Shown here: piece after piece, positions 7,533 through 15,486 of the stretch
How positions within the stretch are numbered: position 1 is the stretch's first letter
How the letters are laid out: each line of letters begins with the position of its first letter
NCBI GenBank assembly: GCA_964408155.1
Contig: CAYOYJ010000010.1
Span: 1 to 28,195 of the forward strand
Length of the DNA: 28,195 bases
From: JAAYKM01 sp964408155
GTDB lineage: Bacteria; Desulfobacterota; Syntrophia; Syntrophales; JAAYKM01
Direction of reading: 5' to 3'
The notes under the pieces: generated by a model
The model's database searches: none
The model's input: the letters and a program-made list of their open reading frames with translations, nothing else
What the model was told of the DNA's origin: nothing
Position numbers and translations under genes: made by a program

Positions 7533-7763
7533 ATGGTTTTAAAGAATGTCAAAACAGCAAGATACAAGGTTGAGCTCCTTGACTTGTCTGAGACCGGGGA
7601 CAAAAGAGTATTTTTCTGGCAGGTTGTTTCTGCACGGAGCGAGAACGAAGCCATCATGATGGTTCAAAAGGAATATGCGGCCAGACACCCTGAATCTCCT
7701 GTGCCGCCCCGGGAATTCTCCTGGATTTCATACCGTACATGTGAAGAAGATTGTTGGAGATGA
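7533..7763 (+). CDS. Small hypothetical protein upstream of glutamine synthetase
   Basis: This 76-residue protein is not one I recognise. The N-terminal half reads as a beta-strand-rich segment (ARYKVELLDL, then RVFFWQVVSA). It is followed by a predicted amphipathic helix (SENEAIMMVQKEYAARHP) and a short tail with two Cys. The pattern of a small alpha/beta fold with no signal peptide suggests a cytoplasmic protein. A GGGGAT sequence lies about 13 bases before ATG 7533. It is 112 bases upstream of the glutamine synthetase gene on the same strand, so they may be co-transcribed. Codon use looks like that of real genes nearby, but a chance frame cannot be excluded. Confidence 0.5.
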   Translation: MVLKNVKTARYKVELLDLSETGDKRVFFWQVVSARSENEAIMMVQKEYAARHPESPVPPREFSWISYRTCEEDCWR

Positions 7764-7875
7764 TTGATCTCGTCAGAGACTTCCCGACAAACCTGTCGTT
7801 TCAAAAAACAATTGCATTTTTTTTCTTTGGTGAATAGAATTTGCAAATTTTTCGAGAATTCCAGATGGAGAACCT

Positions 7876-9360
7876 ATGAAAGACGAGATCGAACTGAATC
7901 CCAACCCTTTGGTACGGTACTTGAAAAAACCGTCCAACGAATTTACCAAGGCCGACCTTATGCGGTTTATCGAACACCGTGGTGTCCGCATGCTTAATTT
8001 CCGTTATGTGGGTGGTGATGGCCGGCTCAAGACCCTGAATTTCGTCATCAACAGCCGCAGCCATCTTGACCGGCTACTCAGTGCCGGTGAACGGGTCGAC
8101 GGCTCGAGCCTTTTTCCCTTCATATCCGCCTCATCCAGTGACCTTTATGTTGTTCCCCGGTACAAGACGGCCTTTGTCGAACCCTTTTCGGAGATTCCAA
8201 CCCTCGATATTCTCTGTTCTTACTATACCGCCGACGGGAATCCCCTGGAAAGCTCTCCGGAAAACCTGGTCACAAAGGCCCACCATCTGCTGAATGAAAA
8301 AACCGGTTACACCATGGAAATGTTTGGGGAATTGGAGTATTACCTCTTCAGCGAAATCGACAGTATATACCCCATTGTCCAACAGCGAGGGTACCATGAG
8401 TCCCGTCCCTTTTCCAAGCGGGATGATGTCCGCCGGGAGGCGATGAAAGTCGTCAGCGAAATGGGATGTTCCGTCAAGTATGGCCACGCCGAGGTCGGCA
8501 ACATCATCCACGGAGGTGTGGAAATGGTGCAGCACGAGATTGAATTTCTGCCGACAGAGGTCGAGGACGCTGCCGATCAGATGGTTCTGGCCAAATGGGC
8601 GGTGCGCGAAGTGGCCTGCAAATTTGGATATGAGGTCAGCTACGCCCCAAAGATCATCGTTGGTCACGCGGGTAATGGTTTACATTTCCACGTCCGATTG
8701 ATGGAAAACGGGTTCAATATCATGGCCGATGATCAGGGACTGACCCCTAGTGCAAGGAAATTGATTTCGGGGCTTTTGACTTTCGCGCCCTCCCTGACCG
8801 CGTTCGGCAATACCGTACCTACCTCGTTTCTGCGTCTCGTGCCCCGTCAGGAAGCGCCGACACGTATCTGCTGGGGGGATTGTAACCGCTCCGTCCTCGT
8901 GCGGGTACCACTCGGCTGGCGTGGGGCAACCAACATGATCTACGACGCCAACCCTCGGGAACCGCGACAAGGGGATCCGGTCCGGTACAACCAGACCGTG
9001 GAACTACGCAGCCCTGACGGCAGTGCCAACGTTCACGCACTCCTGGCGGGCATGACGCTCGCCGTACTGTACGGTTTGGAAGACCCGAATGCTCTGGAGA
9101 AAGCGGATCGTCTCTACACCAATGCGGATGTGAGCAGCCGTACCGATCTCGATAACTTGCCCATCTCGTGCTACGAGGCTGCCTTGGAATTGGAAAAAGC
9201 CCGGTCTTTGTACGAACAGTCCGGAGTCTTTCCAAAAGGCTTTATCGACCAGACTATTGCCGACCTGAAAGCGCACAACGACGCCGATTTACACCAAAAT
9301 CTGCAAGGTAACACCGGGGCCATTTCCGATCTGGTCAAGAAGTTCATGCATTGCGGCTAG
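7876..9360 (+). CDS. Glutamine synthetase family protein (atypical)
   Basis: The 494-residue protein keeps the glutamine synthetase active-site plan: DGSS (75-78), GELEYYLF with Glu152 and Glu154, Glu207 (HAEVG), Glu221 (QHEIEF), NGLHFHVRL with His270, NRS at 337-339 with Arg343, and ELRSPDGSAN with Glu377 and Arg379. These match the metal, ATP and glutamate ligands of the E. coli enzyme. Differences are notable. About six extra residues (near IIHGG) separate Glu207 from Glu221. The sequence before NRS is CWGDC rather than SWGYR. No tyrosine adenylylation site like that of GlnA is evident in the C-terminal part. It may make glutamine in an unadenylylated form, or ligate glutamate or ammonia to something else. 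A GGAG site precedes ATG 7876, and a hairpin about 70 bases after the stop may end transcription. Confidence 0.85.
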   Translation: MKDEIELNPNPLVRYLKKPSNEFTKADLMRFIEHRGVRMLNFRYVGGDGRLKTLNFVINSRSHLDRLLSAGERVDGSSLFPFISASSSDLYVVPRYKTAFVEPFSEIPTLDILCSYYTADGNPLESSPENLVTKAHHLLNEKTGYTMEMFGELEYYLFSEIDSIYPIVQQRGYHESRPFSKRDDVRREAMKVVSEMGCSVKYGHAEVGNIIHGGVEMVQHEIEFLPTEVEDAADQMVLAKWAVREVACKFGYEVSYAPKIIVGHAGNGLHFHVRLMENGFNIMADDQGLTPSARKLISGLLTFAPSLTAFGNTVPTSFLRLVPRQEAPTRICWGDCNRSVLVRVPLGWRGATNMIYDANPREPRQGDPVRYNQTVELRSPDGSANVHALLAGMTLAVLYGLEDPNALEKADRLYTNADVSSRTDLDNLPISCYEAALELEKARSLYEQSGVFPKGFIDQTIADLKAHNDADLHQNLQGNTGAISDLVKKFMHCG

Positions 9361-9431
9361 TCGTGACAACCCCTTGGCGATCCCCACGCAGGCGCGAGCG
9401 GGTTCTGGGGGGGTGCTGATCCGCTGTCCTT

Positions 9432-9455
9432 ATTTTCAGGCTAACCTGAAAATTT
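9432..9455 (+). terminator. Hairpin after the glutamine synthetase gene, possible terminator
   Basis: ATTTTCAGG (9432-9440) and CCTGAAAAT (9445-9453) form a perfect 9-bp stem with a 4-base CTAA loop, 72 bases after the stop codon. The T-run that follows is short, so it would be a weak intrinsic terminator; it could equally be a palindromic operator. Confidence 0.4.
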
Positions 9456-9950
9456 CAGAGTGTTTTCCCGGAAGATGTAGCGGACGACATGAAGGAAGGT
9501 ATGTATGATCTGGAACAGTCCTTCTGTAGGGCCATCCTGCTTCAATCTGTGTTTCCTTGTTGTCAAATTTGACAGAGACCTTTTTGTTGGGTATCATGGC
9601 AATCGTTCTTTCCGAAAAGACACTTGACGATTTACGGGCTTTCTGTGAGCGGTAGTGCGGCCGTAGAATCACTTCGTAATGACCGAACGTGGGAAACAAG
9701 ACATCGCAACTGTCCGGTGTTGCTCTTTGGCGGGTGGTCGTATGGGCTGTGGGACCGGTCCATCGCCGTCATCGCTTTTTGGTCTCTCGCTTTCTTCAGC
9801 GGGAAAGCAGGCCCTATGAACGGTACCCTGTCTCAGCGCCCTGATTTCTCTGGTTGAGTTTTGGATTCTACCGGCGACACCGACAAGCAGTGCTCCCCTT
9901 TACAGGTGGAGCCTCGTTTTTCCCAATCAACAGTCAAGGGAGAGGATATT
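9456..9950. other. Gene-poor gap between glutamine synthetase and the Ig-domain protein
   Basis: Short open frames exist on both strands (minus 9436-9699, plus 9624-9857). They overlap each other, have no good ribosome-binding site and resemble no family I know. The base composition is mixed and some of this may be the remains of a decayed gene. The promoter for the downstream secreted protein presumably lies here, but I cannot point to it. Confidence 0.3.
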
Positions 9951-11303
9951 ATGAAAAAAACATGCATCGTATTGCTCATGTTGTTTATGTCGGTTTTTCT
10001 TAACGGTCCGGCCATGGGCGCCTCGCTCAAAATTATTTCACCCAACGGCGGGGAGACTCTGGTCATCGGCAGCCCCGTCAAAATCCAGTGGTCGGCCGTG
10101 GGAATCAAGGAGAAGGTTCGTCTCATTCTTGTCAAGGGCAATCAGGAAATCGGTATCATTGCGGACGAATTGAAAGCCAAGCCCTCCTCGTATTCCTGGG
10201 CGGCCGGTCAACATAAGGGGGGCGCGGCTGCCTCGGGTCAAGACTACAAGGTGCGTATCTGTACGGTCAAAAATAAATATCCCGCAATGAGCAAAGGTTT
10301 TTTTACGCTACGGACGAGCGTTCTTTCCCATCTGCAGCAGGCTCAGCCTTCTGACAAAGTTCACCCGGCCGCCACCCATCCGCCTGTTACCTCCCAGCGA
10401 AACTCGATGATTCGGGACATATCCTTTCCGATCAAAATCACATCGCCCGTCGCAAACGAGCGTTACAAGGCGGAGACACCGATACCGGTCAAATGGGACC
10501 AAAACTCTGTGAAGTATCCCGAGCTTCACCTGTATCTCCTGGACGGGCAGGGCAAAGAGATAATATCGAAAAAGATCTCCAACACCGGCCAATACAACGA
10601 TTTGACTTTAGGTGGCGAGTACACTTTCCCGGGCTGGAAGTTCCAGGTGAAGCTGGTTGCCACCAAGCCTGGTACCTTGGACGCGGCCCAGACAGGAAGC
10701 AGCGGGTTTTTTACACTCAGATCCCTGCGTGAAACCATGACATTGAAACGTACCGGTTCGGTGAAAAACACATTCAGAAGCGAACCTTGGAGCGATGGTC
10801 ACGAAGACTGCCTGTTTGCCCCGCCACTATGGAATGGCCGTCAGCCGGTCGCAGGGGAAATCAAGATCGGTCATTCTTTGATGGAGGGGAAATATAAAAA
10901 ATGCTACTATTCAGCTGCTTACTATTTCCGGGGACATGCGCACTTCGATTTCAACGAAATCAAGGGAAAGGAGATCATCGAAGCGACCCTGTCTCTAACT
11001 GACAGCGGTTATGAGGCAAGAGTCCCCGATGGTACCCTGGCCACAAACGAGGAACTTATCACCAAGTGCGAAATCTATCTGGACGGCGCCGGCTTTGGGC
11101 AGGGGGTCATTGCCAGTTTTTTCCCTCCCGGAGAGGGAAACACGAGGTCCGTTGATGTCACAAAGGCGGCTCAGTATTGGGCGAAGGGGAAACCCAACGA
11201 AGGTTTGCTGTTCAAGCATACATTGGAGAAAGTCAAGTATGTACACAGTGCCTGCATCAAGTACTACAAAAATCTGAGGCTGGAAATTAAATATATTGAT
11301 TGA
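9951..11303 (+). CDS. Secreted protein with two Ig-like domains and a DNRLRE-like C-terminal domain
   Basis: The 450-residue product starts with a classical signal peptide (MKK, a hydrophobic core, and likely cleavage near residue 24 after AMGA). Two repeats of an Ig-like/Kre9-Knh1-type module follow. One begins LKIISPNGGETLVIGSPVKI and ends KGFFTLR (about 25-122); the second begins ITSPVANERYKAETPIPV and ends SGFFTLR (about 166-260). The C-terminal 180 residues resemble DNRLRE-type domains, with ATLSLTDSG early and SVDVTKAAQYWAKGKPNEG near the end. Such proteins are exported and often bind carbohydrates or matrix. The start is ATG 9951, supported by GGGAGAGG just before it and by the signal peptide; the frame extends upstream to 9861 but that part is not signal-like. 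It has no obvious operon partner. Confidence 0.75.
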   Translation: MKKTCIVLLMLFMSVFLNGPAMGASLKIISPNGGETLVIGSPVKIQWSAVGIKEKVRLILVKGNQEIGIIADELKAKPSSYSWAAGQHKGGAAASGQDYKVRICTVKNKYPAMSKGFFTLRTSVLSHLQQAQPSDKVHPAATHPPVTSQRNSMIRDISFPIKITSPVANERYKAETPIPVKWDQNSVKYPELHLYLLDGQGKEIISKKISNTGQYNDLTLGGEYTFPGWKFQVKLVATKPGTLDAAQTGSSGFFTLRSLRETMTLKRTGSVKNTFRSEPWSDGHEDCLFAPPLWNGRQPVAGEIKIGHSLMEGKYKKCYYSAAYYFRGHAHFDFNEIKGKEIIEATLSLTDSGYEARVPDGTLATNEELITKCEIYLDGAGFGQGVIASFFPPGEGNTRSVDVTKAAQYWAKGKPNEGLLFKHTLEKVKYVHSACIKYYKNLRLEIKYID

Positions 11304-11321
11304 GGGAAGGGGCAGGGGGAA

Positions 11322-11606
11322 TCACCGGGGGACGTTCTCCTGAAAGAGGAAACGATCACCGCTGACGGGCACGGGCTTGGTTGATGCGATAATGTCCCGG
11401 GTCGTCCTTGTTGTAGTTGTAGCACCTACGTTGCAGATTTGCCTTGATTCCCGATCCGGCAAGCTCTTACGGTTTGGCTTGCTACGATCACTCTCCGGAT
11501 ATCCCTGATTGTCAATGTATTTCTTTACCGTGTTTCGGCTGATGCCCAGTCTCTTAGCAATCTGCCGCCGGGTCAACCCCTTCCGGTGTAACACCAGTAT
11601 GTCCAA
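11322..11606 (-). pseudogene. Truncated IS21-family transposase IstA (N-terminal HTH fragment)
   Basis: The first 40 or so residues (TTG start, DILVLHRKGLTRRQIAKRLG, then NTVKKYIDN) are the helix-turn-helix N-terminus of IS21-family IstA. Full-length IstA is about 400-500 residues, and nothing of the DDE catalytic domain or of IstB follows. After about residue 45 the sequence becomes low in protein character and runs to a chance stop. An AAGGAG ribosome-binding site 7 bases before the TTG at 11606 is still intact. In a neighbouring minus-strand frame, around 11358-11430, the protein-like stretch NYNKDDPGHYRINQARAR precedes a stop, which may be the tail of another disrupted gene. This is a decayed remnant, not an active element. 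Confidence 0.7.
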
Positions 11607-11734
11607 AACAGTCTCCTTTTTTCAATGTGCCACCTCGCTCACGCTGAGATAAAAAATGCACCATACCCTTTTCTCTCAGCAACTCCACCCCTGAAGTGGC
11701 TCAATTTATCACGACCGGGGAAAGGGGGCTTACA
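11607..11734 (-). mobile_element. Probable terminal region of the IS21-family remnant
   Basis: Upstream of the istA fragment, the minus strand begins TGTAAGCCCCCTTTCCCCGG at 11734. IS21-family ends start with TGT and lie roughly 100-150 bases before istA, so this is the likely outer end of the element. No matching right-hand end is seen, in keeping with a deletion. The assignment is inference from position and the TGT end. Confidence 0.45.
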
Positions 11735-11861
11735 AAGGGTCTAATAGCAGGGATTCATCTATAGGGATGAGACAGGATCTAAGGAGAGGAACAATCGCAG
11801 TGTCTTTCCAGAATTCACACTCCATCTCCGTTCTTTTCATCAAAACATCGGGTTCTGTCTT

Positions 11862-13343
11862 TTAATCCTGAGTGACATCTTCTTCTCTCCCCGTTTGTAG
11901 CTTGACGATGGCCGCTTCTCGGTTAAACCGGATAATTTCCATGCGATGGTTCGCTACCGGATGCGTCAGGGATGGCCCTTCGACCAGGATCGCCAGATTT
12001 CCTTTTGATCCATGGCATAATAACCAGTTATGTATATACTCATTCCAGTCTTGAGGGGGGTTGGGTTCGTAAACCGGATAGACCCCGCCGGTGAAGACTA
12101 ACTGTTGACAGGTTGCTTTGAGGGAGCTTACCGCCACAATCCATACCGGGGGTTTGAAGCGGGCGATGGAGCGAGCCATAAGGCCGCTATGGGTCCGAAC
12201 GAACACGGCGGCGGAGGAGATGTACTCCAAAGCCATCTCGACGCTCAACGCTATCACATCTGTGATGGCTGTCGATTTAGCTCCGTTACTTTCCCGGAGA
12301 GCGTCCGAAAGATCGGGGGGTAAGCGGCACGATTCCGTCACCGCGGCAATCTTCGCCAGCATGGCAACCGCCTCCACCGGATAGTTACCCATCGCCGACT
12401 CTTCGGAGAGCATAACGCAGTCTGTGCCATCGAGCACGGCATTGGCAACATCGGTAGATTCTGCCCGAGTGGGGCGGCGGTTAGCCGTCATGGACTCCAG
12501 CAACTGCGTCGCGGTGATCACAGGTTTCCCGAAACTGTTCGCTTGGTGGATAAGTTTCTTCTGGATGAGGGCAATTTCCTCAATTGGAATTTCCACCCCG
12601 AGGTCACCGCGGGCGACCATGATGCCATCCGCCACGTCAAGAATGTCGTTCGTGTGTTCCAACGCCCGCGCGCGTTCGATTTTTGCAATGATGTATGGGT
12701 GATACCCCATCGCCGTTGCTGCCTCCCGTACGGCGACAATATCCGCGGCGCTCTCGACGAAGGACTGGCTGACCGCGTCTAATCCCTGCTCGAATGCGAA
12801 TTTCAGCCATTCATGGTCGCGGTCGGTGAAGGCGCTAACCCCAAGGTCTATGCCGGGAAGGTTGAGACCTTTATGAGAACGTAATTCGCCGCCGATGATG
12901 ACTCGGCAAAAGACCTGATCGCCTTCGATTTTTAGGACTTCGAGCTGGATAATACCGTCGTTTAGGAACAGGGTGTCGCCGGGCTTGAACACAAAGGGAA
13001 AACGCGAAAAGTTTATCGAGACGCGGTCAGTATCCCCAATAATATCACGAGTTGTCAGAATGAAAGAGGATTCCGGTTTTAATTCGATGGGCTCGTAAGC
13101 CAGTTGACCGACTCTTATCTTCGGACCGGGGAGATCCGCCATGATAGCAATCCGTTGTCCCGTCGAGCGAGCGGCGGCGCGCAGAGTTTCGATTGTCAGG
13201 GTGTGACTGTCAGGAGTGCCGTGCGCGAAATTAAGCCGGGCGACATTCATCCCGGCGTTGATCATCCCTTCCATGACTGCGCGCGATTTCGACGCCGGCC
13301 CGATGGTGGCAACAATTTTTGTTTTCTGGCATGCAGGCTTCAC
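11862..13343 (-). CDS. pyk: Pyruvate kinase
   Basis: The 493-residue protein has the full pyruvate kinase layout. MNVARLNFAHG (32-42) holds the substrate Arg36, LPGPKIRVG (71-79) marks the barrel/B-domain junction, and IIAKIERARAL (218-228) holds catalytic Lys221 and metal ligand Glu223. MVARGDLGVEIP (242-253) contains Asp247, and TATQLLESM (278-286) holds the Thr278 acid/base. Residues from about 360 form the regulatory C-terminal domain. It converts phosphoenolpyruvate and ADP to pyruvate and ATP. Two signature positions differ from the common sequence: NFAHG replaces NFSHG, and KIERARALEH replaces the usual KIEN-x-EG, so it is a divergent member. The start is a GTG at 13343, with a weak AAAGG site 12 bases before. 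A 1-phosphofructokinase-type gene lies upstream on the same strand, separated by 209 bp. Confidence 0.93.
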   Translation of the reverse strand: MKPACQKTKIVATIGPASKSRAVMEGMINAGMNVARLNFAHGTPDSHTLTIETLRAAARSTGQRIAIMADLPGPKIRVGQLAYEPIELKPESSFILTTRDIIGDTDRVSINFSRFPFVFKPGDTLFLNDGIIQLEVLKIEGDQVFCRVIIGGELRSHKGLNLPGIDLGVSAFTDRDHEWLKFAFEQGLDAVSQSFVESAADIVAVREAATAMGYHPYIIAKIERARALEHTNDILDVADGIMVARGDLGVEIPIEEIALIQKKLIHQANSFGKPVITATQLLESMTANRRPTRAESTDVANAVLDGTDCVMLSEESAMGNYPVEAVAMLAKIAAVTESCRLPPDLSDALRESNGAKSTAITDVIALSVEMALEYISSAAVFVRTHSGLMARSIARFKPPVWIVAVSSLKATCQQLVFTGGVYPVYEPNPPQDWNEYIHNWLLCHGSKGNLAILVEGPSLTHPVANHRMEIIRFNREAAIVKLQTGREEDVTQD

Positions 13344-13552
13344 GACGGTGCTTTGCCTTTTCGATCGATATCCGTCCGCCCATATATGCCTATGTATTCA
13401 TGATGCACGGTGATATCTGAGTGTGTCATTTGGGAAAGAGCGGACCGCAATTGATTGCGGCCCCGCATCACAGAACATACTGTGAGTATAAGTGTATATT
13501 TAGGTATCAATTTTCAAGCCACATTTCACTGCCGTCCGGCAGATATAGCAGA

Positions 13553-14494
13553 TCATGCATGTCTTTCAGCAAGCATGTGCAGTTTGACTTGTGGGACCAT
13601 ATCAAGAAAATCTTCCTTCCCGCAGAGCGCGGTACCTTTCTGTAGCGTTGTGGCTGTTCCTGAAGCGACGGCATAAATTAAGCATTCTTTCAGACCTTTG
13701 CCCTGCGCAAGACCATGGATGAATCCAGCCACAGATGAGTCGCCCGCACCAATTGTGCCTTCCACGCTGACTTCAGGAGGAATAGCCAGGTATTCCTGCC
13801 CATCAGTTACCAAGAGAATACCCTTTGCCCCCATGGAGACAAGTACGATAGCCACACCCTGCTTGTTGATCCTTCTTGCCGCGGCAATGATATCATCCAT
13901 CTCTTTTAGTTCCTGTCCCACCAGCATGCTTAGCTCATGAATATTGGGCTTGATGATATCCGGTTTGGCATGGATTCCAACACTTAGAGCCTCACCATCA
14001 ACATCAAGTACGACTTTGGCCTGACATTTTTTGGCTAATGATATAATTTTAGAATAAACAATTGGACTGATCCCCGGCGGCAAGCTACCCCCTATGGCAA
14101 CAATGTCCGGACATGACAGGTTCTCTATCTGTTCAACAAGTTGCATTAGTTCGCTTGGTTTAATACTTGGTCCACGGGCGTTAAAAGCAAGTTGCTGACC
14201 TGTCTCCCTGACATGAATGATAATATTGATCCTGGTTTCTCCTGATACACGCACAAAATTACTTTGTATACCGTTGTTCAGCAGCCTGCCCTCCAGTTCA
14301 CGCCCTGAAAAACCTCCCACGAAACCCAAGGCCATCGTATCTGTTCCAAAGTTTTTAAGAGCCCGGGAAACATCAACGCTTTTTCCACCGGCAAACGTAT
14401 GTTCCTCCAAAATACGGTTAGAAACATCATTTCTAATTCGATCGATCCATATGGTGCGATCTAAGGCGGGGTTAAGGGTTATGGTGTAAATCAT
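13553..14494 (-). CDS. pfkB: 1-phosphofructokinase family sugar kinase (PfkB)
   Basis: The 313-residue protein is a ribokinase-superfamily kinase of the FruK/LacC/PfkB branch. It opens with YTITLNPALDRTIW, has AGGKSVDVSRAL (35-46) where most relatives read GGKGxNV, and carries the C-terminal signature GTIGAGDSSVAGF with catalytic base Asp252. The usual reactions are phosphorylation of fructose 1-phosphate, tagatose 6-phosphate or fructose 6-phosphate; sequence alone does not say which. No PTS genes or aldolase lie next to it. It starts 20 bases after the stop of a receiver-only response regulator, so the two are very likely co-transcribed, and pyruvate kinase lies downstream. A GCAGG sequence precedes ATG 14494. 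Use of this kinase for the upper part of glycolysis, with Pyk for the lower part, is an inference. Confidence 0.85.
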   Translation of the reverse strand: MIYTITLNPALDRTIWIDRIRNDVSNRILEEHTFAGGKSVDVSRALKNFGTDTMALGFVGGFSGRELEGRLLNNGIQSNFVRVSGETRINIIIHVRETGQQLAFNARGPSIKPSELMQLVEQIENLSCPDIVAIGGSLPPGISPIVYSKIISLAKKCQAKVVLDVDGEALSVGIHAKPDIIKPNIHELSMLVGQELKEMDDIIAAARRINKQGVAIVLVSMGAKGILLVTDGQEYLAIPPEVSVEGTIGAGDSSVAGFIHGLAQGKGLKECLIYAVASGTATTLQKGTALCGKEDFLDMVPQVKLHMLAERHA

Positions 14495-14514
14495 GATTAT
14501 GCCTGCCGGCTTAG

Positions 14515-14868
14515 CTATGTGTCTAAAACAAGACTCGTTAAGGATTTCATGGAAAACGGTTTCCTTAAAATACTAACAGGATATTGGCTTTTTTCTCTTT
14601 CAAATACTGTCCGGAATTCAGTTGTGTCCCCGCTCATATAGATCGTTTTTACCATCGGGTTGTGCGCTCGTATATGTTCCATCATTTCTAAACCATTAGC
14701 TCTTGGCATATGAATATCGGTGATGACAAGATCGGGTTCAAAGCGGACGAATGCATCATACCCATCGAGACCATCTTTCGCGGCAATTACCTCCAAACCG
14801 TTGTCTTCCAGTGTACCTCGAATAACATCGGCCAGAACCTCATTATCATCAACAACCAAGGCTTTCAT
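14515..14868 (-). CDS. Single-domain response regulator (CheY-like receiver)
   Basis: The 117-residue protein is a receiver domain and nothing else. It has the acidic pair Asp7-Asp8, the phospho-acceptor Asp51 (DLVITDIHMPRANG), Ser79 (YMSGD) and Lys103 (LRKPFS), all at the expected positions. It has no DNA-binding, GGDEF or other output domain, so it must act by protein-protein contact or as a phosphate shuttle. No histidine kinase is encoded in the window. Its gene is directly upstream of the pfkB gene (20-base gap), an unusual pairing. The 618 bp upstream are without genes and presumably hold its promoter. A GAAGAGAA sequence lies a few bases before ATG 14868. Confidence 0.9.
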   Translation of the reverse strand: MKALVVDDNEVLADVIRGTLEDNGLEVIAAKDGLDGYDAFVRFEPDLVITDIHMPRANGLEMMEHIRAHNPMVKTIYMSGDTTEFRTVFEREKSQYPVSILRKPFSMKSLTSLVLDT

Positions 14869-15486
14869 AGTTCATTCTCTTCATTAGATAATTATTAAGG
14901 TTCATAGTCGGCTGGGGCGAAAAGCGGAGCATGATGACACTTAATTGGATAGCGCTGTTCCGAAAAGAGGAAGGGGGTGGCTTTTGCAGCTTCCCCTTTT
15001 GAGAGGCTGGAAGTCTTACACCTCCCCGTTTATGAATCATCGATCGGTTCAATATGCCTCTGTCTATTGCCGAGTTGTTGTCCTTTGCCTTTATAACTGC
15101 AGAGAGCATGCCATATCCGTGAATAGATTTAACATACCGATAATGCAAAGTTATTACGATAATTAAAATGATGAGGGAACTGCACAAGAATGTCGAAGAA
15201 AAACCATTCTCGAAAAAACTATGTAGTAAAAACAGTATGTTTCAACAGTCGTCGACCGAATATTGCTTTCGACAAATCTGTCGAAAGAACGGGACCGTCT
15301 CCTTGCGAATCGCGCATTGTGAACTATTTCTTTTCTCAGTCAGCGTGACAAACTTTCTTGCTGAGTGGTCCTCCGGAGGACTGAGATTTACCACCGCCTT
15401 GCGCTCATCCCAAGGAATTCAAGACCTGCTTTGGTTGAACCTCGAGAGATGATTGAAGATATTTTTCGTCGAAGAGCTTGCCGATG
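14869..15486. other. Gene-free AT-richer region with a perfect palindrome
   Basis: This 618-bp stretch has only short open frames that overlap one another (minus 14849-15187, plus 15168-15452) and no recognisable protein. It lies upstream of the response regulator (minus) and downstream of the secreted paralog pair (minus), so it should contain both a terminator and a promoter. Its only clear structure is the palindrome at 15266-15287. Confidence 0.4.
15266..15287. promoter_or_regulatory. Perfect 9-bp inverted repeat, possible operator or hairpin
   Basis: CTTTCGACA (15266-15274) and TGTCGAAAG (15279-15287) are exact reverse complements around AATC. There is no T-run on either side, so it looks more like a dimer-binding site or RNA hairpin than an intrinsic terminator. 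It sits about 400 bp before the response-regulator gene. Confidence 0.4.

Noticed and set aside
7838..7858. Possible sigma-54 promoter before the glutamine synthetase
   Set aside because: TGGTGAATAGAATTTGCA has 12 instead of 10 bases between the GG and GC, which sigma-54 does not tolerate.
9436..9857. Overlapping short open frames on both strands (87 and 77 codons)
   Set aside because: They have no ribosome-binding site, no family resemblance and one overlaps the hairpin after the glutamine synthetase gene.
14849..15452. 112-codon minus and 94-codon plus open frames
   Set aside because: The first overlaps the response-regulator start and both have odd composition with no recognisable domain; the second contains the palindrome.
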